From Sabellastarte sp. h YS-2021 (lineage: Eukaryota; Annelida; Polychaeta; Sabellida; Sabellidae): a DNA stretch of 64,000 nucleotides. The notes under the pieces are model-generated. The model was not told the origin of the DNA. It did no database searches and was given only the letters and a program-made list of their open reading frames with translations. A program made the position numbers and the translations under genes. Within the stretch, counting starts at the first letter, position 1; every line of letters starts with the position of its first letter. Below, in pieces: positions 1-10,405 of this stretch. The stretch spans positions 23,874,614 to 23,938,613 of the forward strand of contig OZ024930.1 in NCBI GenBank assembly GCA_964017235.1, in the 5' to 3' direction.

Positions 1-240
1 TCACAAAATTTGGTATGCAAGATTATTGGGTCAGTGTCTTGCTTGGGATTGCTTTCAGCTGTTGTAGCTCTTTTGCTTACTGAGTAATACCTAAGTACAG
101 CTATTTTCAGCACCTGACATTCAAGATATTTTACTGAAAATTGTTATGTCTATATCTCGATTGGTATTGTATTTGGGACTGATAGCTCTGTAAATAAGCG
201 AGTAATAGCCTGTTAGGTACTTTATTGGCTATTTTCAATA
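1..240. other. AT-rich flank, no gene seen
   Basis: No reading frame or RNA gene is recognisable. The text is AT-rich and carries short phrases such as 'gagtaat' that also occur in neighbouring repeats. It may be a very old copy of the minisatellite that follows, but this could not be confirmed by eye. Confidence 0.5.
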
Positions 241-803
241 CTACTTTTGAGTAATTTGCTTATATCTCAGAAACTGTTGCGATTTTGAGCAAATTTTAGA
301 CCCAAAGGGTAATAAAAGATTATCCTGCGTAAAAATGAAAAATTTTAATTTCCGCAACTTATGGCGGCCATCTTGGATTTTAGTGGAAAATAAAAAAGTG
401 TAAGTATCTCGGAAACCATAAGAGATAGAGTGATTTCAAGTGAATTTTTGGCCCATGCACAAGGTAGTCCAAGAGTATACTATGCAAAAGGGAAAAAATT
501 AAATTTTCCCCACTTTTGGCGGTCATCTTGGATTTTGGCGGAAAATAAAAAAGTGTAAATATCTCGGAAACTGTAAGAGATAGAGTGATTTAGAGCGAAT
601 TTTTGACCCACAGGATAGTACAAGGGTGTCCCATTGAAAAGGGAAAAATTTCAATTTTTGCAACTTATGGTTGCCATCTTGGATTTTAACAGAAAATAAG
701 AAAGTAAAAATAACTCGGAAACCTTTAGAGATAGAGTGATTTTGAGTAAATTTTTGACCCACAGGGTAGTACAAGGGTGTCCTATTGAAAAGGGAAAAAT
801 TTC
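241..803 (-). repeat. ~150-bp minisatellite, left block
   Basis: At least three diverged units share a 'ggccatcttggatttt' phrase that recurs at about 362, 517 and 668, giving periods of 155 and 151 bp. Each unit also contains 'atctcggaaacc', 'gagatagagtgatt' and 'tgacccacagggtagta'. The array is cut by DIRS-A1 at 804/805 and resumes at 6780. Read in reverse complement, the unit matches the ~168-bp repeat at 42780-43100 and 53223-54330, so they are one repeat family on opposite strands. Open frames here are by-products of the repeat. Confidence 0.85.
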
Positions 804-804
804 A

Positions 805-930
805 TTTTATTGCGCTACAATAGCTTACCATGTGGGACTGAATGCCGTTGGTCGTAACCTCAAGTTGTCATCTCATGGCGAACTTTGACCTCTCGTCCTA
901 CTTTCTTGTTGGCCACGTGAATTGTAAGCG
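805..930 (+). repeat. DIRS-A1 left ITR
   Basis: Begins TTTTATTGCGCTACAATAGC and continues GCTTACCATGTGGGACTGA, then a stretch complementary to the right ITR (for example 'cctcaagttgtc' against 'gacaacttgagg' near 6630). Compared with the right ITR it lacks about 55 bp (the 'ctcggatggcc...agacatttata' segment kept at 6662-6715), so the two ITRs of this copy are unequal. Confidence 0.85.
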
Positions 931-1125
931 TCTGTCATTTACTCAGACTTTTTCATCTACATCTCAGCACATACGTATTGTTGGAGGTTTATTTTTGGTT
1001 TATTTCATGTATTAGATATCATAGATTATTCTGTGAAATTTCTGTTTTGACAGGATAAGTATTTTTCATTATTTTTGCGTGTTTTGAGTTTTCCTTGGTT
1101 CAGGCTTTTTAGTACGTAAATTTTA

Positions 1126-2960
1126 TTGCATTTAAAATGTCCACCAATCAAACGAATAAAGTTAGGGGATGACGATTCTTTTACTGGTTCTAATGCAGAC
1201 CTTGAGAGTGCTGCTGACAACTTATTTACCTCACCCCCACGTCCACAGCCCCTACCCTTCAGTTCATTGTCTATCAAAACACCAGCCAAGGCTGTTCCAC
1301 CCACCTCAGCTACTACCTTACAGCACAGAATTGAATCAAATTTAGAAAAATCCCTGGGTAACACACTAAAGATTCATTTGCAGCAGCAAATGGGTTCGTT
1401 CCAGATTTCAATGTTAGAAGCATTTCAGTCTCTCCGAGACGAATTAACAACTAAAAAACAGGCAGAGGTAGGTCAGACCTCGGCCTCAGCTTCTAAGCCT
1501 GGAACTTCATCTAGTGCTGTTAATCTGGACCTACCCCCTCCGAGACCTATCAATAACCCCCCGGATCGGATTTGATCACCAGAATGTATCGGATCAGAAC
1601 TCTAATGCATCCGAGGAACCTTCTAAGAAGGTTTCGGATAGATCCAAAAGACACTCTCACTCTTATAGTAAGCATGATGTTGATCCGAGGTTTGCCTCGG
1701 ATCAATACTCTGATGAATCCAATCAACCTCGGATGTCATCTACCAAACCCAAAAAACATGCTGACGAGTAAGTATAAGTCTAGGTCCAGTTATGTGTCAT
1801 CTTCCTCAGAGGAAGATTATCCCTCTGTGGCTAAACACAGGTGTCCTAAGCCCTCTGGGGCTAACTCTGATCAAGACCAACCTCAACATGGTCCAGACCC
1901 TCATTATTATAGGGAAGTAGCTCTGTCTGACGTTCCCTCCCAGTACGCTGAAGAGGTGGACACCTTCAGGCACATTCTTTCCCTCCCTGACCCCAGGGAG
2001 TCTATGCCCAGGTCCTCTACTTCAGTAATGGGTCTAGATGATGAGAAGCTAAGACCAAGAGGTCCTTCTTCCGTGCTCCCCCTTAGCTCAGTTATCAAAG
2101 ATGCCTTTGATAAATTTGAGCATGACTTCAAGGCCGCCAATTTACCTGAAGGTAAATATATCAAAGCTCCTTCAGCTACAAAGTGGTACAAGGTGGGACA
2201 GCCCTGTTATGAGGAGAAAATCCAGGAGTTGAATACAGATTTTTCAAAAATCTGTATTACTCATAAACCCTCTGGGGCCCCTATGGGCAAGGTTCCCCTA
2301 TCAATTCTTAAGGAATTGGAACACCAAGCTAGGCAAAACATATCCACTCTTAACTACACTGCTGCCTTGCCAAAACTTCATCTTCTTGCAATGTCAACCT
2401 TGAGAAGTGCCAACATAGTCTGAAGTCAGCCTTTAAGAAGGTCAAATCTCAGATTCAGAAAGGTGCCAATCCTGAGAAAGCAGCCAAACGTGGATATCAA
2501 GAAGCCTGTGAATACCTAGATTTATGGAATGGGACTATTCTGATCCAACACAGAGCTCTCACAGTTCTTAGCAAATCCTTAGCCCATATTCTCCAGAGGG
2601 AGTTATATTCCATGGGTAACACCAGCTTGCTTAGGGGCGAAGCTGAAACGACCCTTTGCATCCACATCTAGGGGAAACGAGACGAGACGCCCTTTTGGCA
2701 TCCTCCTTGTTCAAGTCTCAACTTGTGAAGGAGGGAGAGGACTTCCTCCTCAACAAAGGCACCTCTAAAGACTCAGGGTTTCGCACCCTATGAAAATAAG
2801 CCCTTTCGTGGCCCCCAAAACAAGAAAAGAGGCTCCTACAGGAAACGCCCCTGTGAGGGCAATTCCTCACAAAGCAGTAACCAATCGTTTTCCTTAGGAA
2901 GGGGGAACCAAACTTCAGAGGCTCCAGGCATCGTTTTCGAGCCCCCACAATAGGGGACGA
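1126..2960 (+). pseudogene. gag: DIRS-A1 gag (broken)
   Basis: Structural-protein gene of A1. Segments lie in different frames: 1126-1575, 1514-1771, 1572-2423 and about 2388-2670, so there are at least three frameshifts. The N-terminal piece is acidic and Pro/Ser-rich. No ATG begins its frame; an ATG at 1137 lies in another frame. The middle has Ser-Asp rich text built on repeated ATCCGA/TCGGAT hexamers (about 1560-1750). A conserved block follows (LRPRGPSSVLP at about 2048-2080), which recurs in A2. The C-terminal part is Lys/Arg/Gly-rich (PFRGPQNKKRGSYRKR, around 2800-2850), a likely nucleic-acid-binding tail shared with A4. Identity as gag rests on position and tail composition, since DIRS gag is poorly conserved. 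Confidence 0.75.
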
Positions 2961-2964
2961 GGAC

Positions 2965-4810
2965 GTGGAAACCCCTCCCTCAAATGACTCCTTCAAAGCC
3001 TCCCTCAGTCCACCAGTAGGAGGTCGCCTCCGTTCTTTCAGAAGAGACTGGCAAATAAACAAATGTTCATCAAACATGTTAAACATTATCACCAATGGCT
3101 ACGTACTGCCATTCCTCTCAAAACCAAACTTGGTCAGATTTCCTCTGATTCTATCAGAATACAAGGCCCTTCAAAAAGACCAAGCTCTGGCAGATTGCAT
3201 CCTGTCTCTTCTGTCAAAGAACACTATCGAAAGGGTGGAAAATGTAAAATCTCTCGGGTTTTACAGTCACCTGTTTCTAGTCCCCAAGCCTCACCAAAGG
3301 TGGAGGGCAGTAATAAACTTAAGCAGGCTCAATACTTTTCTACATGTACAAAAGTTCAAAATGGAAACGCCAGAATCCATCAGGACCTCCCTGATTCCAG
3401 GGGAATGGGTACTAGGTCAATAGACCTATCGGACGCTTACCTTCACATCCTCATCCACCCAAACTCAAGGAAATACCTAAGGTTTTGCCACAGGTCACAG
3501 GTGTTCCAGTTCACCTCCCTTCCTTTCGGACTAGCCACAGCCCCCCAGGTCTTCACAATGATCGTAAAGGAAGTGAAGCTAATGGCCCTCTCCAGAGGAC
3601 TCAGACTTCACCAATACCTGGACAACTGGCTGATCAGGTCCCAGTCTCAAGAGGAAGCCCTAGTGAACACTCAGGCAGTGGTAGACCTAACCCAGCCCTT
3701 GGGGTGGATAATAAATCAGGAAAAATCATAACTGAAACCTACTCAGGTGTTTTCATTCGTGGGCTACGAATACCATCTAGATTCAGCCCTTGTAAAACCC
3801 ACTCAAGAGAGATGGCTCAAACTTCAGGATTTGATCCTGCGTCTCAAGTCAAAACATGTTTTGACTGCAAGATGTTTGATGTTGCTAATTGGGTTGCTTC
3901 CCTCAACGGAGAAAATGGTCCCGGAGGTGACGCCTTCACATGAGGCCGTTTCAGTTTCATCTCAAGGAGCACTGGAAATATCCTCAGTCGCTGGACAGCC
4001 TCCTTCCTTACACAGAAACGATTTCTGCACACCTAGACTGGTGGCAGAACCCCACAAACGTGAGGACCTTCATCCCAAAGACCACAGCATCCAACTCTTT
4101 ACAGACGCCTCAAATGAAGGTTGGGGCGCTCACTTAAACCAATGTTCTACAAAGGGTCTGTTCTCAGAAGGGGAAAAAAGGCTACACATAAATGTTGTAG
4201 AGTTGAAGGCAGTCTCACTGGCCCTTCGAAGCTTCAAAGACCAGTGTCAGAACCAAACTGTGCTGGTTGCAACGGACAACTCAACAGTGGTAGCCTACAT
4301 AAACAAACAAGGAGGAACTCACTCAGTGGACATGTACGCGCTCCTGTGGAAGATCAGGACATGGTGCCATCGTTATGACATAACACTCAAAGCCAGACAC
4401 ATTCCAGGGTGTCTGAATGTGATGGCCGACCTTCTGTCCAGGTCGAACGAAGTTCCATCAACAAAATGGTCACTGCACCCTCAAACAGATCAGTCAGAAG
4501 TGGTTCACTCCTCATCTAGATCTATTTGCCACTCATCTGAACCACAAACTTCCACTACGTGTCTCCAATCCCAGTCCCAAATGCTTGGGACATAGATGCT
4601 CTGAACATAAACTGGATGGGTCTCACTGCTTATGCTTACCCTCCAACAGCTCTCCTTCACAGGGTGATCCAAAAAATCAGGCAATGCCATTGCCTAATCA
4701 TAGTCATAGCCCCAGGCTGGCCAGGGATGCCCTGGTTTTGGGACCTAGTGCTGCTCTCAACAGAGATCCCACTGCAACTCCCAGTGTCAACAACTCTTCT
4801 CAAACAATCC
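2965..4810 (+). pseudogene. pol: DIRS-A1 reverse transcriptase-RNase H (broken)
   Basis: Copies element RNA into DNA. Visible in order: PPVGGRLRSFRRDW entry motif (about 3010), VPKPHQRWRAVINLSRLN finger block, SIDLSDAYLH (the first catalytic Asp, about 3420), FTSLPFGLATAPQVF (3510-3555), then YLDN at 3613-3624 where DIRS RTs normally have YLDD, so one catalytic aspartate is changed. RNase H follows in the 3747-4595 frame with FTDASNEGWGAH, ELKAV, ATDNSTVV and VMADLLSR, which supply the usual acidic residues. Frameshifts lie near 3420 and 3730. The connector downstream (4559-4860) leads into the recombinase. The family assignment is secure; the copy is non-functional. Confidence 0.9.
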
Positions 4811-4817
4811 CACAATT

Positions 4818-5990
4818 ATGCAATCCACAACATCTCCACCTCCACACTTGGTGTCTAGGAGTGGACAGCTCCAAGAACGAGGCTTCTCTGTGGAGGTGGC
4901 AGGGAGAATTGCTGCACCTCAGAGGTCATCAATAACGACCATCTACAAGTCAAAGTGGGCCCTATTTGAGAAATGGTGCAGAGAAAATTTGATGGATTTC
5001 TCCACTCCATCTATGAAACATATCTCAGATATTTTCATGTACCTGTACCGAGATCTAAACAGGCGCCCCTCGACCATCGATGGTTACAGGACAGCCATTG
5101 TTGACACTTTGGGCCCAGCAGGCCACCATATTGCACAAAGTTCAGACCTTCATAGGTTACTCTCCAGCTTTCACAGGGATCGTCCCAAAAGTTCCAGGAA
5201 TCTTCATAAGTGGAACCTTTCTGTTGTTCTTAATGAGCTCACAAAAGCACCCTTTGAGCCTATGAAAGACACAGACCTCAAACATCTTACTCTCAAAACT
5301 GCTTTCTTGCTAGCTTTGGCCTCTGGCAAGCACCGCAGTGAAATCCATGCCTGGGTTGCAAACAAAGTATCTAATCTAGGCCAATGGGAAAAGGTTGCCT
5401 TGTTCCCTTCTTCTGACTTTATAGCCAAAAACCAACTAGCAAGAGAAGGTTCTCAAAGTGTGTCTCTGGTGACTATTCCTGCTTTGACTACCAGTGTAGA
5501 AAGACAATTCAAAGAAGACAGGACCCTGTGTCCAGTGCGGTCCCTGAGGTACTATTTGGATTGAACCAAAGACCTGAGAGGGTCTTGATCCCTCCTTTTT
5601 ATCTCCTTCAAGAAAGGACATACCTCAGACATCAGACCCGCTACTCTCTCTTCTTGGTTGAAACAAACCATTCTACTTTGTTACAAACAAGCAGACCAAC
5701 AAGCCTTGGACTTGGTCCAAGTTAAAGCGCATGGCATTAGGGCCTTCACAGCCTCTAAGGCCTTTTACGGTGGGGTATTGGTGGACCAAATCATGCAAGC
5801 CTGTCACTAGAAAACTCACAACACATTTACAACTTTTTACCTAAAAGACCTTACTTGGTCAGACAACAACAATATGTATGTGGGACCAGTGGTGGCGGCA
5901 CAACAAGTCCTAGATCCTTCCCCTCAGAACAGTTGTCCTCGGAAAGAAAAGAAGAGGGGACACATCTGCTACAACCAAGTCTAATCCCAG
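4818..5990 (+). pseudogene. DIRS-A1 tyrosine recombinase (broken)
   Basis: The enzyme family that inserts circular DIRS DNA. An N-terminal core-binding part (RRPSTIDGYRTAIVDTLG, about 5060-5110) is followed by the catalytic domain. The first catalytic Arg lies in LASGKHRSEIHAW (about 5318-5355). The HxxR motif reads HGIR at 5730-5741. The MQACHW motif of sibling copies has its Trp codon replaced by TAG here (about 5807), followed by HNTFTTFYLKDL with the nucleophile Tyr. Stops at about 5562 and 5586 and a frameshift break the gene. A2 and A4 keep better versions of the C-terminal half. Confidence 0.9.
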
Positions 5991-6428
5991 GATCTAGGTA
6001 AAGGGTTTACCTCTCAAGATGTTACGGGTAAGGTCATTTTTTAATTTTAGTGTTTGAAGTATAATGTGTATTAAGGACTTATCAAAGTTGTCATTAATCT
6101 CATATTCGGTGGCAAAAAAATTATGAGAATTCCAACCATTGGGCTGGTCTTTCACTCGTGGATGGTCCCTGAGGGCCCTTACACCTCTAAGTGAGCATGG
6201 CTACACTTCTGTCCTACAATCAAAACATCTTGACAGTTTTAGCACTGTCTTCCATTCTATTCAGGTTTTTGTCTCTTAACAGGCCCGGTCTTGGGGATTG
6301 GGGCACTGTATACGGGACTCAGACTGGTATTTCTAAACATTCATTCTAATCTATTATTTCAAAATCTAAGAAAAATTGACATATCTTCCAGTCTCAGCTG
6401 TAATCCCACCACCGGGCGGTTGCATTCA
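5991..6428 (+). other. DIRS-A1 3' untranslated region
   Basis: No frame continues past the recombinase. The text is homologous, in order, to A2 12480-12940 and A4 28395-28865: a 'cttacccg'-type start, then 'gggactcagactggtattt', ending at the ICR. The relic at 11795-12118 is a diverged copy of the same stretch. Confidence 0.75.
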
Positions 6429-6531
6429 GCATTCAGTCCCACATGGTAAGCTATTGTAGCGCAATAAAATTGAAAATTTTAATTACGTAAATGTAGCTTT
6501 TATAAGCTACAAGCTTACCATGTGGGACTGA
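6429..6531 (+). repeat. DIRS-A1 internal complementary region (ICR)
   Basis: 6429-6470 is the reverse complement of the extreme left end of the element. 6471-6531 is the reverse complement of the extreme right end. The two are fused head to tail, so on the minus strand the ICR reads as a right-end/left-end circle junction (TTTTCAATTTTATTG at the seam). This is the defining ICR layout of DIRS-1-type elements and is the presumed template for completing the ends during replication. Confidence 0.9.
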
Positions 6532-6597
6532 GAAGAGTCCCACCCTGCCTCCCCACTGTTTTTACAGCTGAGGGGTAGGTTATAAACAATTTCAACG

Positions 6598-6779
6598 AGA
6601 AAGTAGGACGAGAGGTCAAAATTCGCCACGAGACGACAACTTGAGGCTACAACCAACTATAAATGTCTATTTTTCTTAGACATTGGCTGTGATGCCTGTG
6701 GCCATCCGAGAACAGCATTCAGTCCCATGTGGTAAGCTTGTAGCTTATAAAAGCTACATTTACGTAATTAAAATTTTCA
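6598..6779 (+). repeat. DIRS-A1 right ITR
   Basis: Inverted partner of the left ITR, with a distinct outer end: GTAGCTTATAAAAGCTAC followed by an AT-rich tail ending ATTTTCAA. It contains the TATAAAAG motif on the plus strand about 30 nt inside the end, and a small hairpin (AATGTCT...AGACATT around 6662-6684). Confidence 0.88.
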
Positions 6780-7080
6780 AATTTTTGCAACTTATGGTGG
6801 CCATCTTCGATTTTAGCAGAAAATAAAAGAGTGTAAATATCTTGGAAACCATGAGATAGAGTGATTTTAAGTGAATTTTTGGCCAACAGGGTAGTACAAG
6901 GGTGTCCTATTGAAAAGGGAAAAATTTCAATTTTTTGCAACTAATGGTGGTCATCTTGGATTTTAGCGGAAAATAAAAAAGTGTAAATATCTCGGAAACC
7001 AAAAGAGATAGAGCGATTTTAAGTGAAGGTTTGGTCCACAGGGTAGTACAAGGGTGTCCCATTGAAAAGACAAAAATTTC
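6780..7080 (-). repeat. ~150-bp minisatellite, right block
   Basis: Two more units of the repeat interrupted by A1 ('atggtggccatcttcg' near 6794 and 'atggtggtcatcttgg' near 6943, period ~149 bp). The text stops at about 7080, where a different element begins. Confidence 0.85.
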
Positions 7081-8496
7081 AATTCAGCCAAAAGGGAAAT
7101 GCGATGCAGATAGTAATACTGTCACCCAATCCATCCAACAAGTCCTCCTTGTTAATCAACACCCCAATATTAGCCAGCAAGAACAACATCCCTTGCTGGT
7201 AGGGCAGTACCAGGCTATCAGCCAGGGTTTGAAAACGGTTTGAAACCTCAAAAATCTCAATTGAATCCCCTTGCTTCAGAATTTTAAAACAATTCTGATA
7301 ACACTGTCACAGAACAAGGGTTGCCTTTACAGGGTGACCAGGTTGGTCTACAAGATTCAAATACTTGCACTCAAACAGCTAAGGTCATACGATTGTGTTC
7401 CCCGATTATCAAGGATGGTGCTGAGCATGTTTTCTCGAACAATGATCAGTTGCCAGCTAAGCTTGTATCACCGCGTCATTCCATCATTAAAGATCTGAAA
7501 GACCAGCAAGAGGCCTTTATGGATGTAAGAGATATCCAATGTCAGGAAACTGTTATCGCGGATAAAAAACGTATCCCAGACCAAATTTGGGATATGGGAA
7601 CACAATGTGAGGATTATCAGAATTGTTTAACACAGACTGGGACATCGTTCGGGTTTGTCCCCTTGACTCCCTTGAAAATGTATAATGGCCCTACGGTAGA
7701 GTGGAATACAATTCAAGATATAATCCAAGTTCACAAGATTGTGGCAAAAACGGGTCTTTTTTATGGCAGCTAGAGTTCTAGTTCAGGGCCAGTTAAATAT
7801 TGAAAATTGGAAGAAATTTCTTAGTAATTACTGGGATAAGCAGCTCCTTGATTTACTCACCGTTGGTTTTCCTCTTGACTTTGATAGATCTGTTTCCTTA
7901 CATACAACATTGGAAAATCATAAGTCGGCTCAACAATTTCCGGATCAAGTACAAGAATACTTAGATACAGAAATAAGTCACGGAGCCATATTAGGCCCAT
8001 TTAAAGATCCTCCTTTCAAAATTCATGTTTCACCTTTAATGACACGCCCTAAACATAATTCCTGTAAAAGAAGAACTATCTTGGACCTTAGCTGGCCTAA
8101 GGGTGTCTCAGTTAATGGTGGGGTCACTCCTGATGTGTATCTGGATACCTATTTTAAACTTACATATCCCTCTATTGACCATATTACACAAAAATTGAAG
8201 GAACTAGGCATATCAGGATTAATCATGGAGACATTGACTTGTTAGGGATACACCATAATGATGCATACATTGACGCCTCCTTGGAGTTTGGATTTCGTCA
8301 TGGTGCTACGTTCTTTCAATGTTGTTCCGACGCCATACGTTACATCATGAGTCAACATGGTTTTCCACACTTGTGGAATTATATTGATGGCCTGATATAT
8401 ACTGGTTTACCCTCTCAAATATATCCTGCTTATCAATTTCTACTCAATTTATTACCACAGTTGGGTCTCGACATTAGTCAGGAAAAATTATTACCT

Positions 8497-9104
8497 CCCA
8501 GTAAACATTACAAACGTTTATAAACCTAACTATCAACGGTTTAGATAAGGTTTAAAATTATGGGTCCCTAAACGTTTGCCTATAAATGTTTATAAACGTT
8601 TAAGCATAAACGTTTATTAATGTTTATATATAAATATTTATAAACATTTATATATATTTATAAACGTTTATACACATGTTTAAAATCTGGAGAAATATTT
8701 CTGGTAAGTATATCTTGCTGTATCACTGTTGTTTGAGGCCATCATTATATTCTAAGTAGAGATATAAAAGTATATAATATAATCAAATTATATACTTCTA
8801 TATATCTACTTACAATGTAATGATGGCTTCAAACAACAGTGATACAGCAAGATATAGTAACAGAAATATTTCTCCAGTTTCTCTCAAAATGGCTGTGCTG
8901 ATGTCATCATCCCAACTGAAAGTGAGGTTAAGGTATTTTTAACCCTTTGTAAAGGTTTAAAAACGTTTATAAACCAAACTAATGTTGCTGAAACGTTTAT
9001 AAACCCTTAATATTGAATAATTGTCAATATTTAGGTTTATATTTGGTTTAAAAATCGTTTATAGGTTTACTAAACGTTTATAAACGTTTGTAATGTTTAC
9101 TGGG
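8497..9104. mobile_element. Palindromic DNA element inserted in RT
   Basis: About 608 bp, bounded by inverted CCCAGTAAACATTACAAACG and its complement. It has no coding capacity. The ends are dense in the 10-bp palindrome GTTTATAAAC and near variants. The middle is a large hairpin. RT reading frame on both sides continues across it, consistent with a clean insertion flanked by a 2-bp CT repeat (8495-8496 and 9105-9106). A second copy lies at 24757-25433. It is a non-autonomous TIR or foldback element whose superfamily is not assigned. Confidence 0.8.
8690..8882. repeat. ~95-bp-arm hairpin inside the palindromic element
   Basis: The left arm ('ctggagaaatatttctg', 'tatcactgttgtttga', 'atatatactt'-like) reads back as the right arm ('caaacaacagtgatac', 'cagaaatatttctccag') around an AT-rich centre near 8790. 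The copy at 24757-25433 keeps only one arm of this text, so the hairpin is a copy-specific inverted duplication. Confidence 0.8.
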
Positions 9105-9552
9105 CTCCTGCCACTGCAGTTACATGTTTGGGTATATTAATTGACACCAAAACTCATACCATTTCAATACCTCCAGAAAAATTAGCTGAGATTACACAAT
9201 TATGTGATTCTTAGACTTTGAAACATTCGTGTACGAAAACTCAACTTCAGTCCCTGCTAGGATCCCTTTTATATATATCCAAACGTGTACAACCAGCTAG
9301 ATATTTTTTAATAGAATGTTGGCCCTATTGAGAAAAAATTATGATTAAAAACATAATAAAATTAACCCAAGACTTTGTCAGAGATCTCAACTGGTTTGTG
9401 GTATTTCTAAAAACTTACAATGGTGTCACATATTATGACACTAGGAAAATACATGATACTATCTATTTGGACGCTTCCTTGACAGGCCTGGGTGGTTGTT
9501 TTAATCAAATGATACCATTGCTTTTCCACATGGTTATAAGAATTCTAATCTA

Positions 9553-9745
9553 GTCTAATCTACTGCTTTGCAAGCGCAATATCTTCCCCACAAAGGGGAA
9601 GTGTGCTAATTAAACAAAATAATTATCACAGGGGAGTCGAGGGGTGTTCAAGGTCGGTAATCCTGGATTGTGGGTGTGACCAGGAGGGTAGAAAAACTAA
9701 GTTGGGAAGCTAGAGCTGAACAGGTGAGTTTTGAGGTGCTTGAAT
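9553..9745. other. ~190-bp insertion in RNase H text
   Basis: RNase H homology stops after a 'GYKNSNL'-like phrase (about 9530-9550) and resumes with HLDMLNVMVTLKIWG (about 9755). The intervening ~190 bp is unrelated to RNase H and has no clear termini. A short hairpin 'ttcccc-acaaa-ggggaa' lies at about 9582-9598. Class unknown; a short interspersed element is possible. Confidence 0.5.
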
Positions 9746-9924
9746 TACAACATTAATCATCTGGACATGCTTAATGTCATGGTCACATTAAAAATTTGGG
9801 GCCCTCTCTAGGAAAATAAGAATATTAATATTGCATGTGATAACCTTCCGGTTGTGAAGGTCTTGACTACTGGCAGATTTAGAGACAACAACATGGCAGC
9901 ATGTGCCAGGACTGTTTGGTTACT

Positions 9925-10405
9925 TGCACTTTTAAGTTTGGCTATCCTCCTTGAAGGAGGGGCACAAGGTCGAATATGACCACATCAAAAGATTCCCAGC
10001 CCATGATTTCCCATAGGTTGGTTTACCATCCCAAACCTCTAGGACAAATAATAAGTGAGTTATAAGCACTTTTAAGTTTGGCTATGCTCGTTTGACCTTG
10101 AAGGAGGGGCCCATGGTCAAATCTGACCACACTAAAAAATTCCCCTCCCTTGATTTCTTAGAGGTTGGTTACCATCCCAAACCTGTATGACCAATAATAA
10201 GCCAGTTATAAACACTTTTAAGTTTGGCTATCCTTGTTTGACCTTGAAGGAGGGGCCCAAGTTCAAATCCAACCACACCAAAACATTCCCAGCCTATGAT
10301 TTCCTATATGTTGGTTTACCTTACCGAACCTCTAGGATCAATAATAAGCGAGTTATAAGCACTTTTAAGTTTGGCTATGCTCATGTGACCTTGAAGGAGA
10401 GGAGA
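9925..10405. repeat. 140-147-bp tandem repeat
   Basis: The phrase 'cacttttaagtttggctat' starts at about 9927, 10067, 10213 and 10360 (spacings 140, 146 and 147). Units include 'gaccttgaaggaggggccc' and 'ccatcccaaacct'. The array starts inside the final RNase H remnant of the Ngaro-like fossil. The open frame 10187-10579 reads through it and is not a gene. Confidence 0.85.

Larger units (their letters stand above)
805..6779 (+). mobile_element. DIRS-A1, full-length YR retrotransposon
   Basis: A complete but decayed DIRS-type retrotransposon. Order: left ITR, gag, RT-RH, tyrosine recombinase, 3' untranslated stretch (about 5990-6428), ICR, right ITR. Outer ends are TTTTATTGCGC on the left and ATTTTCAA on the right. 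Flanks on both sides are the ~150-bp minisatellite. Joining the flanks restores the uninterrupted repeat text seen at 651-665 and 6927-6941 within one base and without a target-site duplication, as expected for recombinase-mediated insertion. Genes have frameshifts, stops and a lost RT catalytic aspartate, so the copy is dead. Confidence 0.92.
7081..9925 (+). pseudogene. Ngaro/PAT-like RT-RNase H fossil
   Basis: A different DIRS-order lineage from families A-D. A 7321-7773 frame runs into 7739-8245 through a frameshift, with HKSAQQFPDQVQEYL, TRPKHNSCKRRTILDLSWPK and VNGGVTPDVYL, typical of Ngaro/PAT RTs. 8239-8523 continues with FGFRHGATFFQCCSDAIRY and YIDGLI at the catalytic YxDD position, so the second Asp is Gly. 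RT resumes after an inserted element as LGILIDTKTH (about 9128). RNase H starts IYLDASLTGLGGCF (about 9460), is broken by a second insertion, and resumes as LKIWG, CDNLPVVKVLTTGR and AACARTVWLLAL (9780-9930). No recombinase or termini were recognised. The 7081-7320 stretch may be gag. Dead. Confidence 0.8.

Noticed and set aside
523-774. 83-residue minus-strand open frame
   Set aside because: Lies wholly within the ~150-bp minisatellite and repeats with it.
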